The notes under the pieces were generated by a model. That model did not search any database, had not been told where the DNA came from, and saw only the letters and a program-made list of their open reading frames with translations. From CAYSUS01 sp964434165 (GTDB lineage: Bacteria; Planctomycetota; Planctomycetia; Pirellulales; Thermoguttaceae), in the NCBI GenBank assembly GCA_964434165.1, contig CAYSUS010000098.1, positions 1 through 27,565 of the forward strand: DNA of 27,565 nt, in the 5' to 3' direction. This document shows positions 14,681 through 24,059 of this stretch, in pieces. Made by a program: the position numbers and the translations under genes. Every line of letters starts with the position of its first letter. Positions within the stretch are counted from its first letter, which is position 1.

Positions 14681-17600
14681 ATGGACGGGCCAGCAAATCA
14701 CGACGAACTGATCGCACCTTCGCGGGAATCAGGCGCGGGCAAGACAACGACTGCGGCGATCCCGGACCGCTGGGCCTCGAGGGAGCGCGAACTAGCAGGT
14801 CTGCGGGCGCTTGCCAACGCAAGCCCCGATCTCCTGTTCGTGCTGGAGCTTCCCTCGGCTCGGATCCTTGAGGTCAACTCGACGGCGTGCAAGTCGCTGG
14901 GCCGAGAGCGCCTTGCCTTGGTGGGGACGGCATTGAAGGACTGGGTTCGGGACGCCAGCCACGCCGTCGTGGATCGCGTTCTGGCGGGCGTTCAAGCCGA
15001 ATCGCCTCCGGTCGACCCGCAGCCGATCGAGCTTCGGGCCGCGGACGGCGGCCCGGTCTCCGTCGAGCTCCTCGCGCATCGAGTGGACGGTACGAACGAG
15101 CCCCTGGCGGCCATCTCGGCCCGGAGTCTGCCCCGACTCCGGCAACCCGAGGAGCCGCTCCGCGAGCGAAAGCAACTGGTCGAGCAGCTTCCCGAGCTGA
15201 TCCCCGACCTTCTGTACGTGTATGACCTGGGGCAGCAGCGCCACGTCTTCGACAACGGCAGGCTCCCCGCTGCGATCGGCCTCTCGCCCGAAGCATGCCG
15301 TGCGCTGGGGAAGGAACTCCTGCCCAGTCTCATGCATCCGGACGACCTTGAGCGCTTCGGGGAGCATATTGAGCGATTGAGGTGCCTGCCCGATGGGGCC
15401 GTGGCGGAGTTCGAGTATCGTATGCGGCATGCGGACGGCCGGGACCGGTGGTTCCGCAGCCGCGATTCCGTGTTCGCGCGCGGAACCGACGGTCTCGCCC
15501 GGCAGATCGCGGGCGTGGCTACGGACGTTTCCCGTCAGCGACGCGCGCAAGAGGCGCTTCGAGAGAGCGAGGCTAGGTATCGCTCGGTCGTGGAAGACCT
15601 TCCGGCGCTGCTATGCCGCAACCGCCCGGACGGGGAGATCCTGTTCGTCAACGACGCCTACTGCGATTACTTCGGCAGGTCGCGGGGAGACCTGGTCGGC
15701 AGGAGCTTCTTCGGCCTGATCCCCGAGGAGGATCGAGACTTGGTTCGTCGGGGCCTCGCGTTGCTCAGCGCGGAGAACCCGGTGTTGGTGCACGAGCATC
15801 GGGCCATCGACGCTACCGGCAGAGAGCGTTACCACCGGTGGACGAATCGCGCGATCTGCGACGAAGAGGGCAATGTCATCTGTGTGCAGGGATTTGGTGA
15901 GGACATCACGGAGCGGAGGGTCGCCGAACGAGCGCTGCGGGAGAGCGAACAGCGCCTCGGCAGGCTCGTGGAGACCATGCCGGTCATGGTGGATGCATTC
16001 AATGACGAGCAGCGTATCGTCGTCTGGAACCGGGAATGCGAACGAGTGACCGGATACTCGGCGAAGGAGATCGTCGGAAACCCGCGCGCGCTGGAAATGC
16101 TCTACCCCGATGCGGAGTACCGCGCGTGGGTCATGGCGACGGTCCGCAAGCAGGAGGGCGATTTCCGCAACCTGGAGCTCACGCTCACCTGCAAGGACGG
16201 AGAACCGCGAACGGTCTCTTGGTCGAACCTTTCCGATTCCCAGCCCATTCCGGGCTGGGCGACCTGGGCGGTGGGAATCGACGTGACGGATCGCAATCGG
16301 GCCGAGCAGTTGCTTCGGGACAACGAGCGATTCCTCCACAGCATGTTCGACGCCATCCAGGACGGGGTCAGCGTCTTGGACCCCGATCTCAATGTGGTTC
16401 AAACCAACCGTTGGATGGAGCGCATGTACGCCGATCAGGCTCCACTCGTCGGAAGGAAGTGCTACGAGGCCTTCCAGCGACGCCATAGCCCTTGCCCGTG
16501 GTGTCCCAGCGAGCGAGCCATCGCAACGGGCGCGTCGAGCTCGGCCGAGGTCCCCTATCCATGCGCCGACGAAGCCCGCGGATGGATCGACTTGTCCGCC
16601 TTTCCATTGAAGAACGAGCGGGGCGCGGTCACGGGCGTCATCGAGTACGTCAAGGACATCACGGAGCGCCGGCGCGCCGAGCAGGCCCTGCGCGACAGCG
16701 AGGCGCGCTTGCGTACCCTCGTGTCCAACATTCCGGGCGCGGTGTATCGCTGCACGAACGATCCCCAATGGACAATGCACTTCCTGAGCGACGCCATCGA
16801 GCAGATCACCGGCTACCCGGCGGATGAGTTCGTGGGCAATCGTGTGCGCACGCTGGCCAGCGTGATTCACCCCGACGACCGGCAAGAGGTCTGGCGCGCC
16901 GTGCAGCAGGCCGTGCGCGAGAGCCGGCCGTTCGACATCGAGTACCGGATCACGGACGCCGGTGGAAGGGTCCTCTGGGTGTGGGAGAGAGGGCGCGGCG
17001 TCTTCGGGAAGGCGGGTGCCATCGAGTATCTCGACGGGGTGATCCTTGATGTGACTCAACGCAGGCGGATGGAGCAGGAGCTTGCCGAGACGCAGTCGCT
17101 GCTCCGGGCAGCCATCGAAAGCTCGCCGGCCGGCATCCTCGTGGCCGACGCGCCGGACGGAACCATCCGCTCGGTCAATCGGGCCGCGCTCGGCATTCGG
17201 GGGCAGGCGCAGGTCGCGCTGCGCGAGATCCCCATAGACCTTCACTCCGAGCACTGGCAATGCTTCTATCCCGACGGCACCTTGTACCGGCCCGAGGACC
17301 TGCCCCTGTCCCGCGCCATCCTTCGGGGAGAGACGTCGGAGAACGTCGAGGTCGTGATTCGTCGTTCGGACGGGCAGGAGCGGTGGGTGATGGCCAACGC
17401 GGCGCCCGTGCGCGACGAGCAGGGCCGCGTCGTCGCCGGGATCGTCGTCTTTCCCGACATCACGGATCGCAAGCGGGTCGAACGAGCCCTGGCGGAGAGC
17501 GAGAAGAGGTTCAGGACCCTGTTCGAGAACGCCGGCGAGGGAATCGCGACGGTCCGGCTGACGCAGGACGGACTTCAGTTCGTGGACGTGAACATGCGGG

Positions 17601-19038
17601 GCGCCGAGATATACGGATACCCGCGGGAAGCGATGATCGGCGCGTCCCCGGTGGACACGTCCCCTCCCCTCCAGCCCGACGGTCGGCAATCGTCCGAGAA
17701 GGCCCTCGCGCTGGTCAGGGCGGCCCTCAGCGGCCAGACGCACCGCTTCGAATGGCACCACCGGAAACAAGACGGAACGCCTATCGAGATGGACGTCACC
17801 CTCAGCAGCGTGGAAGTGGCGGGCGAGAAGCTGGCATTGATGATCGGCCGCGACGTCACGCAGCGCAAGCGCATCGAGGAGACCCTGCGCCAAAGCGAGC
17901 AGCGGTTCCGGGCCGTCTTCGAGCAGACCTTCCAGCTCATGGGGCTGCTCGACTTGCACGGCACGCTCCTGGCCGTGAACAGGACGGCGCTTGCTCTGAT
18001 TGAAGCCGAAGAGAAGGACGTGATCGGCGTACCCTTTTGGGAGACCCCCTGGTGGACACATTCGCCGGCCGAGCAGGCCGAACTGCGTGAAGCGATCCGG
18101 CGCGCGGGGGAGGGAGAATCGGTGCGGTTTGAGACCACGCATCGTGACAAGGAAAGCCGAATCCACATCATGGATGTGTCCCTCAAGCCGATTCTCGGCG
18201 AACGGCACGCGATCGACCTTCTTGCCGCCGAAGGGCGCGACATCACCGCGGCGCGGCATGCCCAGGATAGGCTCCAGGAACTGGAAGCCCAACTCTCCCA
18301 CGTAAGCCGGCTGTCGGCCATGGGGGAGATGGCGGCCAGCATCGCCCATGAGGTGAATCAGCCGCTCTACTGCATCGTCAATTACGCCAAGGCCTGTGCC
18401 AATCTCCTCGCCATGNNNNNNNNNNCGCCATGGACGAGGGAGTCGACTTGCAGCGGATCTCGACGTGGACGGAGAAGATCGCGCGGGCGGCCAGCCGAGC
18501 GGGGAAGATCGTCTCGAGGACTCGCGACTTCGTGGGCAGAAGAACCACACATCGCCAACCCGTGCACCTCGGTCAGGCGGTCGTCGAGGCAGTCGAGCTG
18601 CTGGCCTTCGAGCTGCGGCGACGGGGCGTGGATCTCACGGTGAGTGCTCCTGCCGCACTGCCCCCGGTCAGCGCGGATCGGATTCAGATCCAGCAGGTCC
18701 TGATGAACCTCGTTCGAAACGCCGCCGAGGCCGTTTCGGAAAACGCCGAAGGGCAGCGCAAGGTCGCCGTCGGCGTCAGGGAGGAAGGAGCGCTTGTGAA
18801 GTTCTCGGTGATCGACAATGGCCCGGGCCTGCCCGCGCCCTCCGCCACGGCCATCTTCGAGCCGTTCGAGACAACGAAGCCCGACGGACTGGGGATGGGG
18901 TTGGCCATCAGCCGCACGATCATCGAGAATCACGGGGGTCGGCTATGGGCCGAGAACGCCCCGGAGGGAGGTGCCAGATTCCTCTTCACTCTTGGCGTCC
19001 TTGGCGCGATGCCCGGGGGGGCGACGGATGCAGGATGA
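14681..19038 (+). CDS. Sensor histidine kinase with about nine PAS domains (FixL-like output)
   Basis: The gene crosses the 10-N gap; merging the shared edge bases gives one 1446-residue protein. It has no membrane helix, so it is probably cytoplasmic. About nine PAS units lie in tandem, several starting with an ALRESEAR-type linker: near residues 30, 165, 292, 417, 544, 669, 800, 936 and 1068. Many end in DITERR or DVTQRK. The fifth has a Cys cluster (GRKCYEAF, then SPCPWCPSE) that could bind metal or heme. The HisKA H-box is SAMGEMAASIAHEVNQPLYC near 1210. The ATPase part has the N-box NLVRNAAEAV, DNGPGLP and GLGMGLAIS. It resembles FixL-type kinases that pair with FixJ regulators; such a regulator overlaps its 3' end. 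Signals sensed are unknown. ATG 14681 is chosen; 14564 is possible. Confidence 0.88.
18416..18425. other. Assembly gap (10 N) inside the PAS kinase
   Basis: Ten Ns interrupt the kinase between the H-box helix and the rest of the DHp domain. CGCCATG stands on both sides (18409-18415 and 18426-18432). Collapsing the two copies gives ANLLAMDEGVDLQRISTW in a single frame, so the gap probably contains no real missing sequence. Confidence 0.9.
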
Positions 19039-19648
19039 GATGACCGTTTACATCGTGGATGATGACCCGGACGCCAGGGATTCGGTCGAAGCCCTGGTGA
19101 CGTCCATGGGGGTCCGCACGCGGACCTTCCCGTCAGCCGAGGGTTTCCTCCAGTCGTATCGCGAAGGCAGCCCCGGGTGCCTGGTCACCGACGTCCGAAT
19201 GTTGGGTATGAGCGGGCTGGAGCTTCAAGACGAGCTCAAGAGGCGGAGCATCTTCCTTCCCGTGATCGTCCTCACCGCCTTTGCTCGCACGTCCGTGACG
19301 ATTCGTGCCGTCAAGGCCGGAGCCGTGACGCTCCTCGAGAAACCCTACGAGGACGACGATCTGTGGGACGCCATACGAGAGGCGCTGAGGGAGGACGCTG
19401 CCCGTCGGGCGCGGTACGAGTCCGCCCAGACCGTTCGCCGGCGCATCGAACAGCTCACGCCCGCCGAGCGTCAGGTGATGGACTACATCGTCGAGGGGCT
19501 GCCGAACAAGACCATTGCAGGTCGGCTCGGTGTCAGCCTCCGTACCGTCGAGGCGCATCGACACAACGTTTTCCGCAAGATGGAAGCGGACTCGGTGGCA
19601 GCCCTGGTGAAGCAGGTGGTTCAAGCCGATCGTGATGAGAACCGGTAG
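19028..19648 (+). CDS. FixJ-like response regulator (receiver plus LuxR-type HTH)
   Basis: The 206-residue protein has a complete receiver: acidic pocket VDDDPDAR (11-17), phospho-acceptor Asp55 in VTDVRMLGMSG, Thr83 in IVLTAF and Lys105 in LLEKPY. Residues ~140-200 form a LuxR/FixJ HTH (LTPAERQVMDYIVEGLPNKT, then SLRTVEAHRHNVFRKM). All phosphotransfer residues are present. ATG 19028 overlaps the kinase stop by 11 bases; ATG 19040 is the alternative. The overlap marks it as the cognate partner of the PAS kinase, as in FixL-FixJ pairs. Its last 28 bases overlap the 3' end of the convergent regulator. Confidence 0.93.
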   Translation: MQDEMTVYIVDDDPDARDSVEALVTSMGVRTRTFPSAEGFLQSYREGSPGCLVTDVRMLGMSGLELQDELKRRSIFLPVIVLTAFARTSVTIRAVKAGAVTLLEKPYEDDDLWDAIREALREDAARRARYESAQTVRRRIEQLTPAERQVMDYIVEGLPNKTIAGRLGVSLRTVEAHRHNVFRKMEADSVAALVKQVVQADRDENR

Positions 19649-20289
19649 CCGGCCTGATCCGGGAGGGGGAAGTCCAGCGGCAAACCGTGCCTCGCGACGA
19701 CGTAGGCGAGTTGCGTGGCGGACATCACCCGGAGCTTGTCGAAGACTGCCGCTCGCAGACGCGCCGCCGTCCTGATCGATATGGACAGCTGCTTCGCGAT
19801 CATGCGGTTGGGCATGTCGGCCAGGACGTCCTGCATCACGGCTCTCTCGCGCGGTGTTAGAGCCTCAAGCCTTCTTTGGAATGCCCTGGACTCCGTCTCC
19901 CTCGCGAATCGCTCGCGACAGGTTTCAAGGCCCGCGTGGATGGCGTGCTCCAACTCGTCTCCCCGACAGGGCTTCTCGAGAAGCGTTACGGCTCCATTCT
20001 GCATCCCCTCCACGACTTCAGCGACGGTCACACGCGCGCCGACCAGCACGACCGGAAGGCTACTCCCGGAGTCGAGGAGGTGTTGTTGCACACTCAATCC
20101 GCTCATGCCCGGCAGGCAGATGTCGATGACCGCGCAGCCTCTCCAGGAGGCCTCGAACCTCTTCAAGAAGTCCTCGGCTGAGCAGAACCCTTCGCAGCGC
20201 AGTCCCAAGGAACCGACCAAAGCCTCAGCGCTGGCGCGAGCGTCTGCGTCATCGTCTACGACGTACACGGTCTCGACGCTTCCTTTCAC
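19621..20289 (-). CDS. FixJ-like response regulator with altered receiver
   Basis: The 222-residue protein resembles its convergent neighbour: VDDDADAR, phospho-acceptor Asp56 in VIDICLPGMSG, Lys106 in LLEKPC and a LuxR-type HTH (LTPRERAVMQDVLADMPNRM). The conserved Thr/Ser of the receiver is Gly84 (VVLVGAR), and the recognition helix reads IRTAARLRAAVFDKL instead of the usual RTVExHRxxV. Signal coupling or DNA specificity may therefore differ. GTG 20289 was chosen because the receiver begins just after it and GGAGAGG lies upstream, if rather far (11 bases). ATG 20388 would add 33 residues unlike a domain. It probably arose by duplication within the FixJ group. Confidence 0.85.
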   Translation of the reverse strand: MKGSVETVYVVDDDADARASAEALVGSLGLRCEGFCSAEDFLKRFEASWRGCAVIDICLPGMSGLSVQQHLLDSGSSLPVVLVGARVTVAEVVEGMQNGAVTLLEKPCRGDELEHAIHAGLETCRERFARETESRAFQRRLEALTPRERAVMQDVLADMPNRMIAKQLSISIRTAARLRAAVFDKLRVMSATQLAYVVARHGLPLDFPLPDQAGYRFSSRSA

Positions 20290-20654
20290 GGCCCCGTTTT
20301 CCTCTCCACGCAAACCAAGCGTCCCAGCTCCCTTTCGGGGGGCAATACGCTCCCTGAAGTGGCCTGGACCGAATTGGAAGCTTCCCAATAGTAGTTTCGG
20401 TCAAACCGCCAGCCGGGGCAATTCGTGTCTGCCGCGAAGCAGAGCGGGTCTCCGAGACCGCGCTGCGGGGGCCCGCACGGCCTGTGCCGTCGACTGCGAG
20501 GGTCTGTCCCGCGGCCCCCTCGCTTCTGGCCATCCCTGCGCCTGCAAGGGGGTGAGAGCCATCCGTGCCTCCCGGCGCCCGCGGGACATCCGGGGCGTCG
20601 CCCACCCTGCCTGTCGACGCGGCGGCGTACTCCGGAAGCAAACGCCCGGAGAGA
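20290..20654. other. Intergenic region between two minus-strand regulators
   Basis: These 365 bases should hold the promoter of the second FixJ-like regulator. Open frames crossing it on both strands are Arg/Gly/Ser-rich without family features. I see no clear promoter or hairpin. Confidence 0.4.
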
Positions 20655-21062
20655 TCACTCGGCGGTGACTGGGCTTCTGCGGCGAAGGCCCTCCAGACGA
20701 TGGCTTATTGCCGCCAGAAGTCGTTCGAAGCCCTTCGACTTGGGAATGCAGTCCGCGACCCCGTAGTTCGCCTGGAAATGATCGGCGTACTCCTCGGCGA
20801 GACCGGAGAACAGGATGATCGCGGCGCTTGGATTGGCCGTCTTCGCGGCCAGGGCGACTTCGCATCCGTTGACTTCCGGCATGTCCAGGTCGGTGACGAC
20901 GACCTCCGGCCGGTGGATCCCAATCCATTGCCTCGCGGCGGCGGAATCGGATTGGACCATCAGTTCGACGCGATCACGGAACCTCTGACGAATCAGGTTC
21001 TCAAGAAGATGGAGAAGAAGGCGGTCGTCGTCAACGACGAGCAGTTTCGGATGCTGGTTCAT
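20655..21062 (-). CDS. CheY-like single-domain response regulator
   Basis: The 135-residue protein is a stand-alone receiver: DDD at 11-13, phospho-acceptor Asp58 in VVVTDLDMPEVNG, Ser86 at the Thr/Ser position (ILFSG) and Lys108 (CIPKS; the usual KP is KS). There is no output domain, so it probably acts by protein contacts, as CheY or Spo0F do. It starts 445 bases from, and divergent to, the hydrogenase-chemoreceptor operon. It is the obvious local candidate for a phosphoacceptor in that pathway, although no CheA or CheW lies in the window. Confidence 0.9.
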   Translation of the reverse strand: MNQHPKLLVVDDDRLLLHLLENLIRQRFRDRVELMVQSDSAAARQWIGIHRPEVVVTDLDMPEVNGCEVALAAKTANPSAAIILFSGLAEEYADHFQANYGVADCIPKSKGFERLLAAISHRLEGLRRRSPVTAE

Positions 21063-21506
21063 CAGGCAATCCCATGTGGACGGTATTCAGGACTTCGGCC
21101 GTGCTGACCGCCGTCCTTGACGCCTGGCACAACAAGGCAAGGACCCGTCCAACCCGGCGACCGCTGAGCCAGATCACCGAAATGGTTCGGGGGATTGGGT
21201 CTCGGCACCATGCCCCGTGCAGGGGAATCATCGCACGAAGCGACCCTGCCGACCATCCGCACTTGCCGCGAAGCCGTGCGGGTGCTCGCATGATCGGACT
21301 GCCACCTCCCGTCTCGCGCCCCCACGCCACCGATCCCCCGCCGTTTGGCACAACCATGCCACGCCGAGTGGAGTGACGTCACCTATAGTGACTACGGCTG
21401 CATGTCCGATCTGGTTGATGGAGGGCCGTTGCTGGGCACGCTTGCCGGACGGCAATCGTGCGTGTCGAGCCAGGGATCTGATCGGCGCACCTGAAGGGGG
21501 CGATCC
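21063..21506. other. Divergent control region of the hydrogenase-chemoreceptor operon
   Basis: These 444 bases separate the CheY-like gene from the hydrogenase large subunit. Small frames here look non-coding. The main feature is a perfect palindrome at 21373-21382 with a further half-site. Confidence 0.5.
21373..21392. promoter_or_regulatory. Palindrome GTGACGTCAC plus half-site GTGAC
   Basis: GTGACGTCAC (21373-21382) is a perfect 10-base palindrome, and GTGAC repeats at 21388-21392. It lies about 125 bases before the hydrogenase ATG, a plausible operator position. TATAGT (21384-21389) is -10-like but has no good -35 at the right distance. The binding protein is unknown. Confidence 0.4.
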
Positions 21507-23042
21507 ATGAATGGCGCGGTAGCGTTGAGTCCGGTGACCCGCATCGAGGGCCACCTTGCCGTGCACGTCGAGACGGAACCGTTCGAACGGGGCGCCGAGC
21601 CCGGCCACCGCGTGACCGAAGCCCGCTGCGAAGGCGAGATGTACCGCGGCTTCGAGGTGATCCTCCGCGGACGCGATCCGCTCGACGCGCAGCAGATCAC
21701 GCAACGCATCTGCGGGGTCTGCCCGATCTCGCACGGCATGGCCTCCATCAAGGCCCAGGAGATGGCCTACGGCGTTCGTCCCAACAACAACGGGCGGATC
21801 TTGCAGAATCTCGTGCTGGCGGCCAACACCCTGCAGTCGCACATCCTGCACTTCTATCACCTCGCCGCGCTGGACTTCGTGGACGTCAAGTCCGTGCTGA
21901 GCTACGCCGGTCGCGACAAGCTGATCGTGTCGCTCAGGCAATGGATCAAGCAGTCGCTGGACCGCGGCGACGTGTGCCCGGCCGCTCCCTTCCTGCCGCG
22001 CCTTCAAGGCGAGTACGTGCCGTCGCAGGACGACAACATGGCTTTGATCGCGCACTACGTCCAGGCCCTCCAGATGCGGCGGATCGCGCACGAAATGGCG
22101 GCGATCTTCGGGGGCAAGATGCCGCACGCGACGGCCCTGGTGCCCGGCGGCTGCACCCAGGTGCCTCACATGGAGCGCGTAATGGCCTACAAGTCCCGGC
22201 TGAAGCAGGTCTACAGGTTCATCCGCGACACGTACGTCCCCGACGTGCTTTGCGTGGCGAAGCACTTCCCCGGCTACTTCGACCTCGGAAGAGGCTGCGG
22301 CAACTTCCTCTGTTACGGCAACTTCGACCTGGACGACGGCGAAGACAAGCTGATCCGGCCCGGCGCGCTCATCGACGGCAGGTGGGAATCGCTGGCCCCG
22401 CAGCGGATCGCCGAGGACCTCGGCCACACGTGGCTGTCGGGTCGGTCCGGCTTGCATCCCTCGCACGGGGAAACCCAGGCCTCGGCGGGCAAGCGCGGGG
22501 CCTACAGCTGGCTCAAGGCCCCGCGCTACGGTGGCAAGGTCGTCGAAGTCGGCCCTCTGGCCCGCGTCCTGGTCAACTATCACGACCTGAGCGGCACGTG
22601 GATCAAGACGGAGATCGACAAGTTCCTCTCGGCCACGCAGATCCCGGCCGAGAAACTGGTCTCGGTGCTTGGGCGCCACGCCGCCCGCGCGCTCGAGTCC
22701 CTCTGGATCGCGCAGCGGGCCTTCGAATGGCTCGACCGGATCGATATCGAAGCCCCGGCGGCGCGGGACTTCTCGATCCCGTCGTCGGGGTCGGGCGTGG
22801 GGCTGGTGGAAGCGCCGCGCGGCGCCCTGGGTCACTGGTTGACCTTGAGGAACCACCTCATCGATCGCTATCAGTGCGTCGTGCCGACGACGTGGAACTG
22901 CTCGCCCCGAGACGACTCGGGACAGCCCGGCCCGGTGGAGCAAGCCCTGGCGGGGGCCGTGCTCGATGATCCCGCGCAGCCGATCGAAATCGGCCGGATC
23001 ATCCGCTCGTTCGATCCGTGCCTGGCCTGCGCCGTTCATTGA
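21507..23042 (+). CDS. [NiFe]-hydrogenase large subunit lacking the C-terminal maturation peptide
   Basis: The 511-residue protein carries both nickel-binding motifs: RICGVCPISHG (Cys69, Cys72, His76) and, at the very end, DPCLACAVH (Cys505, Cys508, His511). SPVTRIEGHL near the N-terminus is also typical. Uptake enzymes usually continue past the final His by a short peptide that a protease removes after Ni insertion; here the stop follows directly. Regulatory hydrogenases (HoxC/HupV) and group 4 enzymes are known to lack this peptide, so this protein probably matures without the protease. AAGGGGG precedes the ATG by 7 bases. The order is large then small, the reverse of most hydrogenase operons. 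H2 activation is well supported; a sensing rather than catabolic role is inferred from context. Confidence 0.95.
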   Translation: MNGAVALSPVTRIEGHLAVHVETEPFERGAEPGHRVTEARCEGEMYRGFEVILRGRDPLDAQQITQRICGVCPISHGMASIKAQEMAYGVRPNNNGRILQNLVLAANTLQSHILHFYHLAALDFVDVKSVLSYAGRDKLIVSLRQWIKQSLDRGDVCPAAPFLPRLQGEYVPSQDDNMALIAHYVQALQMRRIAHEMAAIFGGKMPHATALVPGGCTQVPHMERVMAYKSRLKQVYRFIRDTYVPDVLCVAKHFPGYFDLGRGCGNFLCYGNFDLDDGEDKLIRPGALIDGRWESLAPQRIAEDLGHTWLSGRSGLHPSHGETQASAGKRGAYSWLKAPRYGGKVVEVGPLARVLVNYHDLSGTWIKTEIDKFLSATQIPAEKLVSVLGRHAARALESLWIAQRAFEWLDRIDIEAPAARDFSIPSSGSGVGLVEAPRGALGHWLTLRNHLIDRYQCVVPTTWNCSPRDDSGQPGPVEQALAGAVLDDPAQPIEIGRIIRSFDPCLACAVH

Positions 23043-23096
23043 CGTCGGCGGGCCTTCGCTTCCGACCAACACCTCGCTCGACCGGAGCCTATCCCG

Positions 23097-24059
23097 ATGC
23101 AAGCGCTTTCCCGACGAGAGATCCTGCAAATGGGGGCGGCACTGGCCGCGGGCTTCGGGCTGGCTCCCGGCGACCGCGCCGCGATCGCCGCGGGATTGGA
23201 GAGACTCGTATCCAAGCAGACGACGGTCCTCTGGCTGCAGGGCATGTCGTGCAGCGGCTGCTCGGTCTCGCTTTTGAATGCGGAGGCCCCCGGCCTTCTG
23301 GAGCTGCTCACCGAAGTGATCTCCCTGGTCTTCCATCCCACCTTGATGGCCTCCCAAGGGGCGCAGGCCATGAAGGTCGTCGATCAGACCGTGGAAGCGG
23401 GCGGGTACGTGCTGGTCCTCGAGGGCTCAGTTCCCACGCGGATTCCCGAGGCCTGCATGCTCGACGGCAAGCCGCTCACCGAACTCCTTCCCCGGGCCAT
23501 CGAGAAGGCCGCCTGCGTGGTGGCGGCCGGCACGTGCACCTCCTTCGGCGGAATCCCCGGCGCGGAGGGCAACCCGACCGGCGCGGTGGGAATCATGGAG
23601 TTCATGCGGCAGTCGGGGCTTCCCCCGCGCGGACGCCTAGTGAACGTCCCCGGCTGCCCATGCCATCCCGAGTGCCTCCTGACGACCGTGGCCCTGTTGG
23701 CGGCCAAGGGCTACCCGGAGGTCGATCCCGACTTGCTCGCGCCGACGGTGCTGTTCGGCCGCTCGGTCCACGACGAGTGTCCCCGGTTCCACGACTGGGA
23801 GAAGCTGCATTTCGCCGAGAAGTTCGGCGACGACGGATGCCTGTTCAAGCTCGGGTGCCTGGGTCCTTTGAGCCGCACCCTCTGCCCCATGCGGCAGTGG
23901 AACGGCGGGGTTAGTTGGTGCGTCCGGGCTGGCGCCCCGTGCATCGGCTGCACGAGCAAGGAATTCGCGCGGCGCCGCGACTTCCCCTTCTACCGTAAGG
24001 GGGAGCAGTATCACAGCGTCGTATATGGCGAACGCGATCGCGGAGGTCCGAAGTCATGA
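23097..24059 (+). CDS. [NiFe]-hydrogenase small subunit with Tat-like N-terminus
   Basis: The 320-residue protein begins LSRREILQMGAALAAGFG, a Tat-type leader close to those of membrane-bound uptake hydrogenases, although only weakly hydrophobic and without an obvious AxA site. The proximal [4Fe-4S] ligands are Cys52, Cys55 (SCSGC), Cys147 (GTCTSFGG) and Cys187 (PGCPCHPE). The distal cluster uses His225, Cys228, Cys248 and Cys254. The medial cluster uses Cys263, Cys282 and Cys285, plus Cys275 in SWCVRAG, where classical enzymes have Pro; this predicts a [4Fe-4S] rather than [3Fe-4S] medial cluster. It lies 54 bases after the large subunit, with CGGAG upstream of the ATG. Its stop overlaps the chemoreceptor start (ATGA). 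Confidence 0.94.
   Translation: MQALSRREILQMGAALAAGFGLAPGDRAAIAAGLERLVSKQTTVLWLQGMSCSGCSVSLLNAEAPGLLELLTEVISLVFHPTLMASQGAQAMKVVDQTVEAGGYVLVLEGSVPTRIPEACMLDGKPLTELLPRAIEKAACVVAAGTCTSFGGIPGAEGNPTGAVGIMEFMRQSGLPPRGRLVNVPGCPCHPECLLTTVALLAAKGYPEVDPDLLAPTVLFGRSVHDECPRFHDWEKLHFAEKFGDDGCLFKLGCLGPLSRTLCPMRQWNGGVSWCVRAGAPCIGCTSKEFARRRDFPFYRKGEQYHSVVYGERDRGGPKS

Noticed and set aside
15611..18550. 979-codon minus-strand open frame opposite the PAS kinase
   Set aside because: The plus strand shows nine PAS units and kinase motifs; the antisense frame only reflects codon bias and also crosses the N gap.
18396..19043. Frameshift or two separate kinase genes at the gap
   Set aside because: The frame change is explained by the arbitrary 10-N gap; merging the shared CGCCATG restores one frame with the expected DHp sequence.
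21125..21359. Sigma-54-like promoters (TGGCAC...GC) upstream of the hydrogenase
   Set aside because: At 21125-21139 and 21346-21359 the spacing between GG and GC is 9 bases, one short of the required 10, and there is no adjacent enhancer-binding regulator.
23040..23042. Second selenocysteine (TGA) at the end of the hydrogenase large subunit
   Set aside because: Reading on gives an Arg-rich tail unlike any hydrogenase C-terminus, and known Sec in these enzymes replaces the first Cys of DPCxxC, which is Cys here.
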